64,000 bases of DNA from an uncultured Synergistales bacterium (GTDB lineage: Bacteria > Synergistota > Synergistia > Synergistales > Aminobacteriaceae), in the NCBI GenBank assembly GCA_905233725.1, contig CAJOEM010000006.1, positions 1 through 64,000 of the forward strand. Reading direction: 5' to 3'. Position numbers and translations under genes: made by a program. The notes under the pieces were generated by a model. That model saw only the letters and a list, made by a program, of their open reading frames with translations. It ran no database searches and was not told where the DNA came from. Positions 8,982 through 16,859 of this stretch are shown piece after piece (within the stretch, counting starts at the first letter, position 1; every line of letters begins with the position of its first letter).

Positions 8982-9014
8982 TGTTTCCTCCGATTTATTT
9001 GGATTTGAAAAAAT

Positions 9015-9043
9015 ATTATCATTCAGCAAAAATTCTAGCACAA
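9015..9043 (-). promoter_or_regulatory. Promoter for the dehydratase-murA-tsaD operon
   Basis: TTGTGC (9043-9038), a 17-bp spacer and GATAAT (9020-9015) read towards the ATG at 8981. Spacing is ideal and four of six bases at each hexamer or better match consensus. Confidence 0.65.
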
Positions 9044-9068
9044 TCTCGCGTAAGAAAATGTTTTGTTA

Positions 9069-9074
9069 TATAAT
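9069..9074 (+). promoter_or_regulatory. -10 element for the sugar operon
   Basis: A perfect TATAAT lies 41 nt before the kinase ATG. The -35 position is not consensus, which fits a regulated promoter needing an activator. No operator-like palindrome is obvious. Confidence 0.5.
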
Positions 9075-9115
9075 TATGTGCAAATTTCACGAGAAAAAAA
9101 ACGGAGGCGAAACTT

Positions 9116-10063
9116 ATGGTTGATGTATATTCAATCGGAGAAATGGTTATAGATTTCATACCCGGTTCTGAGAATGCAAGTTATGTTCGAAAAGCCGGTG
9201 GAGCTCCTGCAAATGTTGCGATTGCTGTTGCGAAAAACGGGCTTAAAGCGTCGATGTGCTGCAAAGTTGGCGATGATAGTTTCGGGCAATTCCTGATGAA
9301 TACGCTCGCGGAATTTGGCGTTGAAGCAGCATGTAAAGAACTCAGCAAAGATGCAGTTACGACTATGGCGTTTGTTACACTGATGGAAAATGGCGAGAGA
9401 GTCTTCACGTTTGCGCGCAAACCCGGGGCTGACATGTTGTTGAAAGAATCCGACGTGAAAGAATCTGATATTGAGAATTCCGTTATAATTCACGCTGGCT
9501 CATGTTCTCTTTCTGCAAAGCCCGAATCCGACGCGACGATTAAAGCGATGAAACTCGGACACGAATCCGGAAAACTCGTGAGTTTCGACGTAAATTACCG
9601 CAACGTCATGTGGGATAATAATATGGACGCGTGTGTTGCTGCGATCAAAGATATTTTGCAGTATGTTGACCTGCTGAAATTATCCGGCGAAGAAATTGAC
9701 ATGATGGGCGGCGAAGAGAATCTCCCAAAATTGATGAAAGAATACGATATTTCTGTAATCGTTGAGACTTTGGGTTCGAAAGGTGCGCAGGCGTTTTTCG
9801 GCGATGAAGTTGTGAAAGTTGCCGGTCATAAAGTGAAAGCTGTTGACGCGACGGGTTGCGGAGATGCGTTTTGGGGAGCGTTTTTGTCGAAGCTGAGAAT
9901 CCAGAACGTGTCGAAAATTTCGGATATTAACGTGAATATTTTGAAGACCGCAATGGAATACGGGAATATTTCGGGTTGTATTTGCGTGCAGTCGAAGGGT
10001 GCGATTGCGTCAATACCAACTCGCGAACAAATCGAGCAATATATGCAGCTGCATTTGCAATAA
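9116..10063 (+). CDS. PfkB-family sugar kinase (fructokinase-like)
   Basis: Ribokinase/PfkB-fold ATP-dependent sugar kinase of 315 residues. The N-terminal signature GGAPANVAIAVAK (about 27-39) and the C-terminal catalytic motif DATGCGDAFWGAF (about 243-255) are intact; the Asp in GCGD is the catalytic base. The sequence most resembles fructokinase-type members, but substrate cannot be read. It has a strong ribosome site (ACGGAGGCG) and is the first gene of the sugar operon, so it probably phosphorylates the ketose made by the downstream isomerase or taken in by the ABC importer. Confidence 0.88.
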   Translation: MVDVYSIGEMVIDFIPGSENASYVRKAGGAPANVAIAVAKNGLKASMCCKVGDDSFGQFLMNTLAEFGVEAACKELSKDAVTTMAFVTLMENGERVFTFARKPGADMLLKESDVKESDIENSVIIHAGSCSLSAKPESDATIKAMKLGHESGKLVSFDVNYRNVMWDNNMDACVAAIKDILQYVDLLKLSGEEIDMMGGEENLPKLMKEYDISVIVETLGSKGAQAFFGDEVVKVAGHKVKAVDATGCGDAFWGAFLSKLRIQNVSKISDINVNILKTAMEYGNISGCICVQSKGAIASIPTREQIEQYMQLHLQ

Positions 10064-10067
10064 AATC

Positions 10068-10757
10068 ATGATCTGGAATGAAAAGTGCATAATTTCGCCG
10101 TCGTTAATTTGCCTGGACATGTGCAATCTCGAAGCCCAAGCGAAAATTCTCGAGGAAAATAATATCAAGATGCTTCACGTTGACATTCTTGACGGACATT
10201 TCAGCCCATCAATGCCGCTCGGACTTGACACAGTGCGACAGTTGCGCGCGAAAACAAGTCTGGAATTTGATTGTCACGTTATGACGACTGAGCAGGATTA
10301 TTTTGTGGACGAGCTGCTGGATATTGGCGTGTCGCAAATAACTTTTCACGCTGAAACTCAGCCGCATATAGACGGAATGCTAAATCGTATTCATTCGCGC
10401 GGTGTGAGGGCTGGCGTTGCTCTGAAACCAGCGACACCGTTATCGACGCTTGATTACGTTCTTGAGAAATGTGATTGTGTGTTACTGATGCTGATTAACC
10501 CGGGTTACGCGTTCGTGAAAAATGAGAAGCAAGTCAGCTATGCAGATCGCAAGATTCAGGATTTGCGCAGAATGATTAACGAGCGAAATTTGCAGACGAA
10601 AATCGAACTTGACGGCAGGATTTCAACCCAGAATATTCGTGATTGGGGAAGAGATTCTGCCGATATTTTTGTGACGGGCAGCACGTGTCTGAAGCGCGAT
10701 AATTTGGCGCAGAGTTTGCGAGACTTGAACGTGTTGCGGGAGAGTGTGTTATCATGA
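10068..10757 (+). CDS. Ketose-phosphate 3-epimerase (RPE/AlsE family)
   Basis: Metal-dependent TIM-barrel epimerase, either of ribulose-5-phosphate type or of the D-allulose-6-phosphate (AlsE) type. The 229-residue product contains ISPSLICLD, the metal ligands in HVDILDGHF and FDCHVM, the loop LINPGYAF and ELDGRIS near the C-terminus. The ELDGRIS form, rather than the VDGGV of ordinary RPE, favours a catabolic AlsE-like enzyme. ATG at 10068 follows the kinase stop by 4 nt and has no ribosome site, so coupling is likely. An upstream in-frame extension from 9999 overlaps the kinase and is rejected. Confidence 0.82.
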   Translation: MIWNEKCIISPSLICLDMCNLEAQAKILEENNIKMLHVDILDGHFSPSMPLGLDTVRQLRAKTSLEFDCHVMTTEQDYFVDELLDIGVSQITFHAETQPHIDGMLNRIHSRGVRAGVALKPATPLSTLDYVLEKCDCVLLMLINPGYAFVKNEKQVSYADRKIQDLRRMINERNLQTKIELDGRISTQNIRDWGRDSADIFVTGSTCLKRDNLAQSLRDLNVLRESVLS

Positions 10758-11332
10758 GCGAGACTTTTGCGGAGAAATATTTGAAGGCACGTTCGGATGT
10801 AATTGCTGAGATTGACAGAACGTTGGCTAGCATTGATCCGGATCAGATTCAGAAGCTTTGTGACGAAATTCTCAAGGCGAGAAAAGTTTTTCTTGTCGGA
10901 GTCGGGCGCGTAATGCTGGCGTTGCAGTGTGTGTGTAAGAGGCTTGCGCATTTGGGAGTAGATTCGCATTATGTCGGCGAAATCACAGAACCGGCAATTA
11001 CGAAAGATGATTTGTTAATCGTAGGCTCTGGCTCAGGCGCGTCACTGTTTCCGTTGGGGATTGCGAAAAAAGCGCGTGCAGTTGCGAATTGCAGAATCGT
11101 TCACATTGGCTCGAATCCGAACAGCGAAATGAAAGATATTGCGGATTTCATGGTCAGGATTCCGGTTCGGACGAAATTTTATCTCGATGATGAAGTCGAA
11201 TCTTGCCAGCCAATGACGAGTTTGTTTGAGCAGAGTGTGTTATTGCTCGGCGATGTTATTGCGAAGATGATTATCGAAGAGCGCAACTTGAACATGAAAG
11301 ATCTTTGGCAATATCACGCGAATTTAGAATAA
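10754..11332 (+). CDS. SIS-domain sugar-phosphate isomerase (6-phospho-3-hexuloisomerase-like)
   Basis: A single SIS domain of 192 residues, with KVFLVGVGRVML and LLIVGSGSGASLFPLGIAKKA forming the sugar-phosphate-binding loops. Length and layout match the HxlB-type isomerases that interconvert 3-hexulose-6-phosphate and fructose-6-phosphate. No partner hexulose-phosphate synthase is visible, so the natural substrate may differ. The start overlaps the epimerase stop by 4 bp (ATGA), which indicates translational coupling. Confidence 0.8.
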   Translation: MSETFAEKYLKARSDVIAEIDRTLASIDPDQIQKLCDEILKARKVFLVGVGRVMLALQCVCKRLAHLGVDSHYVGEITEPAITKDDLLIVGSGSGASLFPLGIAKKARAVANCRIVHIGSNPNSEMKDIADFMVRIPVRTKFYLDDEVESCQPMTSLFEQSVLLLGDVIAKMIIEERNLNMKDLWQYHANLE

Positions 11333-11346
11333 TGGAGATGTTTTAC

Positions 11347-12396
11347 ATGAGCAAGAATGAAATTTTGAAGCGCGTCGGCAATATTCAGCAGTTGGCGTAC
11401 GTTCGAGCGATTGAATACTCAGAGGGACGCAGCTCTGGTTTGAAAGCTTTTGATATTAAGAACGGCAAATTATCCTTGCGAGTTATGGCAGATAAGGCTC
11501 TCGATGTCAGCGAATTTTCTTACGCAGGCGTGAATATAAATTTTCTGTCGAAGCCTGGATTGCAGGGACTTGGACATTATGACACGAACGGAGCAGAAGC
11601 TGGTCGCAGCATAATGGGCGGATTATTTTTCACGGCAGGTCTTGAGCATTTCGGCGCGCCATGTAACGTTGACGGCGTAGATTACCCGATGCACGGCAGA
11701 ATGCGTTCGACACCAGCTGAACATGTCTCGAGTGATGCGTTCTGGAACGGCGAAGATTACGTTTTGCGAGTTTCCGGTGAGATGCGCGAGGCTGCGTTAT
11801 TCGGGGAAAATTTAGTTTTACGCCGAACGATTGAGACGCTTTATGGCTCAAAGACTTTCACGCTGACGGACGAATTTGAGAATCAGGCGTTCAGAGATGA
11901 AGTCATGATGTTGCTGTATCATATTAATCTGGGCTTCCCGTTCCTGGACGAGGACACGAAATTCTATATCCCAACAAAGAAGATTACACCGCGAAATTCT
12001 GACGCAGAAGGACACGAAGCCGATTATAATAAAATGGAAGCTCCGAAAGATAACGAGCCTGAATACGTTTTCCTGCACGAACTGAAAACTGAAGCGAATC
12101 TTGACACGCAGGTTCTGGCTGTGAATCCGAATCTGAAATTGGGCTTGAGAATATCATGGAACGCGAAATATCTGCCGTGTTTCATGCAATGGAAGTCGAT
12201 TGCGTCCGGTGATTACGTTGTTGGTCTTGAGCCGGCGAATTCACTCGTTCACGGTCGCAAATGGTATGTTGATAATCATCAGGAATTGCACAAGATTAAA
12301 TCGTTCGGACGCGAGAAAAATATTTTGCAGTTTACGATTCTTGATGGCGATAAAGAAATAAACGACGCGATTTCTGCGTTTGAGAAAAAATTCTAG
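11347..12396 (+). CDS. DUF4432 / aldose 1-epimerase-like protein
   Basis: A galactose-mutarotase-fold protein of about 349 residues. Recognisable parts are the N-terminal LRVMADKALDVSE, GGLFFTAGLEHFG, the HGRMRSTPAE stretch and YHINLGFPFLDED. In DUF4432 proteins the fold is that of aldose epimerases but the reaction is usually unknown. ATG at 11347 has GGAGAT 8 nt upstream; the frame opens earlier, overlapping the SIS gene, but without a ribosome site. It probably converts anomers or otherwise prepares the sugar handled by this operon. Confidence 0.82.
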   Translation: MSKNEILKRVGNIQQLAYVRAIEYSEGRSSGLKAFDIKNGKLSLRVMADKALDVSEFSYAGVNINFLSKPGLQGLGHYDTNGAEAGRSIMGGLFFTAGLEHFGAPCNVDGVDYPMHGRMRSTPAEHVSSDAFWNGEDYVLRVSGEMREAALFGENLVLRRTIETLYGSKTFTLTDEFENQAFRDEVMMLLYHINLGFPFLDEDTKFYIPTKKITPRNSDAEGHEADYNKMEAPKDNEPEYVFLHELKTEANLDTQVLAVNPNLKLGLRISWNAKYLPCFMQWKSIASGDYVVGLEPANSLVHGRKWYVDNHQELHKIKSFGREKNILQFTILDGDKEINDAISAFEKKF

Positions 12397-12414
12397 TAAC
12401 GAGGTGTTTTGCTA

Positions 12415-13098
12415 ATGAAGCGATCAGAGATTAACAAGTGTATCAAAGAATTTGAGGCTTTACTGAAGAAGCATTGTTTCGAGTTGCCGCCGTTTTTGAG
12501 TTTCACGCCCGAAGAATGGCAGACGAAGGGTCACGAATACGACGAGATTCGCGACAATGCTCTTGGCTGGGATATTACGGATTATGGCGAGGGACATTTT
12601 GAGACGAAGGGTCTGTATTTGATCACGATCAGAAATGGCAATGTTCATAACCCGAAGTACACGAAAACTTACGCCGAGAAAATCATGATGCTCAAAGAAG
12701 GTCAAGTCTCGCCGAATCATTTTCACTGGAAGAAAATGGAAGATATTATTAACAGAGGCGGCGGAAATGTCGTGTTCAAGCTTTGGAACGCCGATCGGAA
12801 AACTGAGCAGCCGTTAGATACTGATGTCGAGATTTTTTCGGACGGTCGCACATACACGGTCAAAGCTGGCTCAGAAGTAATTTTGAAGCCCGGTGAATCA
12901 CTCTCGCTTTACCCGTATTATTATCACGAGTTCAGGATTCAACCCGGCACTGGCTACGCGATAATCGGTGAAGTTTCTATGTGCAATGACGACAACACTG
13001 ATAATAGGTTCTACGAGCCGCTTGGAAGATTCCCAACGATTGATGAGGACGAGCCTCCATACAGGTTACTTTGCACGGAGTATCCTGCCGCAAAATAG
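12415..13098 (+). CDS. D-lyxose ketol-isomerase family sugar isomerase
   Basis: A cupin-fold isomerase of 227 residues. The family metal site is seen in SPNHFHWKKMEDIINRGGG (His-X-His and Glu) and the later YYYHEF. Characterised relatives interconvert D-lyxose with D-xylulose and D-mannose with D-fructose. ATG at 12415 has GAGGTG upstream; an in-frame TTG at 12409 is the alternative. Together with the kinase and 3-epimerase it would allow an aldose to be converted to a ketose, phosphorylated and epimerised into central metabolism. Confidence 0.86.
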   Translation: MKRSEINKCIKEFEALLKKHCFELPPFLSFTPEEWQTKGHEYDEIRDNALGWDITDYGEGHFETKGLYLITIRNGNVHNPKYTKTYAEKIMMLKEGQVSPNHFHWKKMEDIINRGGGNVVFKLWNADRKTEQPLDTDVEIFSDGRTYTVKAGSEVILKPGESLSLYPYYYHEFRIQPGTGYAIIGEVSMCNDDNTDNRFYEPLGRFPTIDEDEPPYRLLCTEYPAAK

Positions 13099-13142
13099 AT
13101 TAGTGCAAGATTTGAATTTGAAATGGAAGGAGCAATATTATT

Positions 13143-14663
13143 GTGAGCGATTATGTAGTTACGATGGAACACGTTACGAAGACGTTTCCGGGTGTTAAAG
13201 CTCTCGACGATGTTCAGCTGCATTTGTTGCCCGGGCGCGTGATGGCGCTGCTGGGCGAGAATGGCGCAGGGAAATCGACACTCATGAAAATTCTCTCGGG
13301 CGTTTACACAAGGGATTCAGGTGACATTACGATTTTCGGCCAAAAAATCGAGGGTGACTTGAACACAAAGCAAGCTCAGGCTCTCGGAGTTGCGATAATA
13401 CACCAGGAGCTGAACATGTGCCAGCACTTGACAGTCGCAGCGAATATGTTCTTAGGACGCGAGATCACTAAGGGCGGCAGACTTGACAACGCAGAAATGA
13501 ATCGTCAGGCAGTCGAGCAATTAGCCAAACTCGGCATACATGATCTCGATCCTGAAGAATCCGTCGGGAATTTAACGGTCGGTCGTCAGCAGATGGTCGA
13601 GATCGCAAAAGCATTGTTGATTAACGCGAAAGTTCTGGTCATGGACGAGCCGTCAAGTTCGTTGTCTAATGCTGAAATTGTCGAGATGTTCAGGATTGTT
13701 CGCGAGTTGAAAGCAATGGGAACAGCGATCGTTTATATCAGCCACAGGTTGCAGGAATTGCATCACATTGTAGATGACGTTACGATCATGAGAGACGGCA
13801 AATATATAACGGAAGGCAAATTCGAGGACTTCACGATGGATCAGATTATTGCGAACATGGTCGGTCACGAGGTCAAGAATCAATTCCCAAGAGAGACAGT
13901 TCCAAAGGGCAAGAAAATTCTCGAAGTTAAACACCTGAACGCCGGCAAAATGGTCAAGGACGTGAGCTTTGAAGTTTTCGAGGGTGAAGTTTTGGGATTC
14001 TCCGGACTTGTTGGAGCTGGCAGAACTGAGACAATGCGCGCAATTTTCGGAGCAGATCGCAAAGATGGCGGTGAAATTTTGCTTGACGGAAAGCCACTCG
14101 AAATCACAAATCCAGGATCGTCGATTCGCCATGGTGTAGTTCTTGCGCCGGAAGATCGTAAGAAAGAAGGATTGTGCACGAAGCTTACGATTAGAGATAA
14201 TATCGCGTTGCCAAATCTTGATATAATCACGGCCGGAAGCTTGACGGGAAAAATCAATCGCAAAATTGAGAACGAAATGATCGAGAAGGGCAAGAGTTCT
14301 CTGACGATTAAGATGTCCGGAGCTGATGCGGAAGCTGGCAGTCTGTCGGGCGGAAATCAGCAGAAAGTCGTCGTCGCAAAATGGCTGGCGCGTCAATCAC
14401 GCGTAATTATTTTCGACGAACCTACACGCGGCATTGACGTTGCTGCGAAAGTTGAGATTTATGATATTATCAACGAATTGAAGAAGCATGGCGTTGGTGT
14501 CATTATCGTTTCGTCGGAGTTGCCGGAAGTTATGGGAATTTCGGATCGCATAATCGTCATGTGTAACGGCAGAATCACTGGAGAAGTTGATCCAAGACAC
14601 ACGTCAGAAGAAGAGATCATGACCTACGCGACGCAATTTGGAGATCACGCAGCCGCATCGTAA
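13143..14663 (+). CDS. Sugar ABC importer ATPase, RbsA/XylG type
   Basis: Tandem-domain ATPase of 506 residues energising a ribose-type (CUT2) importer. The first domain has Walker A GENGAGKST, signature LTVGRQQMVEIAKAL and Walker B VLVMDEPSSSL. The second has the degenerate P-loop GLVGAGRTE normal for this family, LSGGNQQKVVVAKWLA and IIFDEPTRGIDV. The start is GTG at 13143 with AAGGAG 8-9 nt upstream. It is followed by permease and binding-protein genes. Confidence 0.95.
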   Translation: MSDYVVTMEHVTKTFPGVKALDDVQLHLLPGRVMALLGENGAGKSTLMKILSGVYTRDSGDITIFGQKIEGDLNTKQAQALGVAIIHQELNMCQHLTVAANMFLGREITKGGRLDNAEMNRQAVEQLAKLGIHDLDPEESVGNLTVGRQQMVEIAKALLINAKVLVMDEPSSSLSNAEIVEMFRIVRELKAMGTAIVYISHRLQELHHIVDDVTIMRDGKYITEGKFEDFTMDQIIANMVGHEVKNQFPRETVPKGKKILEVKHLNAGKMVKDVSFEVFEGEVLGFSGLVGAGRTETMRAIFGADRKDGGEILLDGKPLEITNPGSSIRHGVVLAPEDRKKEGLCTKLTIRDNIALPNLDIITAGSLTGKINRKIENEMIEKGKSSLTIKMSGADAEAGSLSGGNQQKVVVAKWLARQSRVIIFDEPTRGIDVAAKVEIYDIINELKKHGVGVIIVSSELPEVMGISDRIIVMCNGRITGEVDPRHTSEEEIMTYATQFGDHAAAS

Positions 14664-14739
14664 TCGGAAAATCAAGAATCGCAATTTAATCACTAAGGCA
14701 AAAAGGCAAAATTACGAATTTACAAAGGAGAGTTTCAAA

Positions 14740-15738
14740 ATGGAAAATAAAAAGCGCAGTTTTCTTTCAAAACCCGGAGTTGCTTCAGTTTTAACGGCGT
14801 TCATCGGAGTTATCGTTCTAATGGTAATATTCGCAATGATGAATCCGAATTTTATCAAGCGTAATAATTTGATGTCACTTGCACGTTCGATCTGTCCGTA
14901 TTTGCTGGTTGGAATCGGTCAGGGCATTGTGTGTATCACTGGAAATATCGACTTGTCAATCGGCTCGGTTTTGGGAATGTCAGCGATGATTTCGGCAACA
15001 CTGGTCTGCAATGGAATGAACGTTATTCTTGCGATTATAATTGACTTGATCGCGTGCTTGCTCGTAGGCTTATCAAATGGCGTGTTGGTCGGAAAATTCA
15101 AGTTACCGCCATTCATCGGCACATTGGGAACGATGACGATCTGCCGCGGAATTGCTCAGCTCGTGAATAATAATTACAATACTGGCGACATTGGCACGGG
15201 CGGCTTGAAAGATTTGTTCAGAGACACGTTCTATTATGGGCGCGTTGGCTATGTTTATTACGGCGTTGTGATTTGCTTGATAATCTGGGCGATATTCTGG
15301 TACTTGATGAGCTACACTGCGACTGGACGACACATTTACGCAATCGGCTCGAATGTTGACGCTGCGAGATTATCAGGCGTTGATGTTTTCAAGACTACTA
15401 CGACGGCTTACGTGATTTCGGCTTTCTGTTCGTTCATGGCTGGATTAATCACAATGGCAGCGGCTGGCATGGGTTCGATGCAGGCGGGAATGAGCTACGA
15501 AATGTACGGAGTTGCTGCGGCGGTTATCGGCGGAATTTCGACATTAGGCGGCAGCGGCTTGTTAGTCGGAGTTATTGCTGGTGCGTCAGTCTGGGCGATT
15601 TTGCAGAATGGATTGACTCTGGCGAATGTTCCTGTTGCAATGCGCAATATAATCATTGGAATTATCGTTGTCGCGTGCGTATTATTTGATATTATGAGAC
15701 GCAGCGGCATGATCGGCGCAAAGAAAAAGGCTGCATAG
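14740..15738 (+). CDS. Sugar ABC importer permease, RbsC type
   Basis: Inner-membrane channel subunit of 332 residues with about 8-10 hydrophobic segments. The family motif NIDLSIGSVLGMSAM and the EAA-like loop region GRHIYAIGSNVDAARLSGV are present. ATG at 14740 has AAAGGAG 9 nt upstream; a frame starting at 14638 overlaps the ATPase and is not used. One permease gene is enough, since CUT2 importers act with a homodimer. Confidence 0.94.
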   Translation: MENKKRSFLSKPGVASVLTAFIGVIVLMVIFAMMNPNFIKRNNLMSLARSICPYLLVGIGQGIVCITGNIDLSIGSVLGMSAMISATLVCNGMNVILAIIIDLIACLLVGLSNGVLVGKFKLPPFIGTLGTMTICRGIAQLVNNNYNTGDIGTGGLKDLFRDTFYYGRVGYVYYGVVICLIIWAIFWYLMSYTATGRHIYAIGSNVDAARLSGVDVFKTTTTAYVISAFCSFMAGLITMAAAGMGSMQAGMSYEMYGVAAAVIGGISTLGGSGLLVGVIAGASVWAILQNGLTLANVPVAMRNIIIGIIVVACVLFDIMRRSGMIGAKKKAA

Positions 15739-15800
15739 GCTGTGTGAAAATCATAGTCTCAGCAAATAGATATTTTATTTTTAATCGGAGGTTTGTAGTT

Positions 15801-16730
15801 ATGAAAAAGGTTTTATTAGCGGCATTATTGGTTTTAGCGGTTTGTTCGGCAGCGTTCGCGGGTGTCAAGACGAAAGTTGGCTTGATCACGATGGATCAGA
15901 TGGACGTTCACTGGGTCAGACTTCAGCAGGCAGCACAGGCTCGTGTTGATGAGTTGAACGCAGCAGGCAATCAGATCGACATGGTTTGGCTTGCACCCGA
16001 AACGAAGGACAATCAGCAGCAGATCGAAAAGATCCAGAATGCAGTTGCGGACGGCGTGAATTATATTATCATCGCTTGCAACGACGGCACTTCTGCAAAT
16101 CGCGCACTTCAGGAAGCAATCGACGCTGATATTAAAATTATCTACGTTGACGCACCTGCAACTCTCAAAGCTTCGGCAACTTACGCAACGGATAATTTTG
16201 CCGGTGGAAAGCAAATCGGCGAATATCTCGCGAAATTGTTCGAGAGAGACGGCGTAACTGAAGGCACAATCGGAATCGTTGATGCTCAGGCTGGTGTTCA
16301 GTCATGCCAGGACAGATATGATGGCTTCGCGTCAGTGTTCAAAGACACGAAATTCGTAATGGGTGAGCGTCAGTACTCAGACGGCGATAATTCAAAAGCT
16401 CAGGAACTTGCCAACACGCTTATTAATAACGGCGTAGTCGCAATCTATGGCACGAATGACGGCGCAACGAACGGTTCAGCAGCAGCAGTTAAAGACGCAA
16501 TCAATAACGGTCAGAAAATTTACTGCGTTGGCTGGGACAAGTCGGATTCGAATATTGCACACGTTGAGAGCGGCGAGTTGTTAGCATTTGCTGCACAGAA
16601 TCCTCAGGTTATGGGCAGAATGGCAATCGATGCAGTTGTCGAACTTGAGTCAGGCAAAGATCTTAACGGCGTAGTTGTTGACACTGGTGTCTCGACTGTA
16701 ACGGCTGAGAACGTTGCAGAGTTCAAATAA
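15801..16730 (+). CDS. Periplasmic sugar-binding protein, RbsB type
   Basis: Solute-binding protein of 309 residues that delivers sugar to the importer. A signal peptide ends at about residue 20 (AFA). The mature chain starts with KVGLITMDQMDVHWVRLQ, and the hinge and sugar-contact regions include YIIIACNDGTSANRALQ, TDNFAGGKQIGEYL and YGTNDGATNGSAAAV, all typical of type-1 periplasmic folds. GGAGG lies 8-9 nt before ATG. Unusually, the binding-protein gene is last in the operon; it is followed by a strong terminator. Confidence 0.95.
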   Translation: MKKVLLAALLVLAVCSAAFAGVKTKVGLITMDQMDVHWVRLQQAAQARVDELNAAGNQIDMVWLAPETKDNQQQIEKIQNAVADGVNYIIIACNDGTSANRALQEAIDADIKIIYVDAPATLKASATYATDNFAGGKQIGEYLAKLFERDGVTEGTIGIVDAQAGVQSCQDRYDGFASVFKDTKFVMGERQYSDGDNSKAQELANTLINNGVVAIYGTNDGATNGSAAAVKDAINNGQKIYCVGWDKSDSNIAHVESGELLAFAAQNPQVMGRMAIDAVVELESGKDLNGVVVDTGVSTVTAENVAEFK

Positions 16731-16766
16731 TCGAATCGCGCAATACTAGTCAGGAAATTTTTTCAG

Positions 16767-16789
16767 CCCCACCGCGCGTGGGGTTTTTT
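16767..16789 (+). terminator. Terminator of the sugar operon
   Basis: CCCCAC, a CGCGC loop and GTGGGG are followed by six T, 36 nt after the binding-protein stop. It separates the sugar operon from flhA. Confidence 0.92.
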
Positions 16790-16859
16790 ATTTTGCGTCT
16801 TTCGTGTAAAATACAGGGTTATTGATACATATTTCTAAACGAAAGGACAGATTGGAGTT

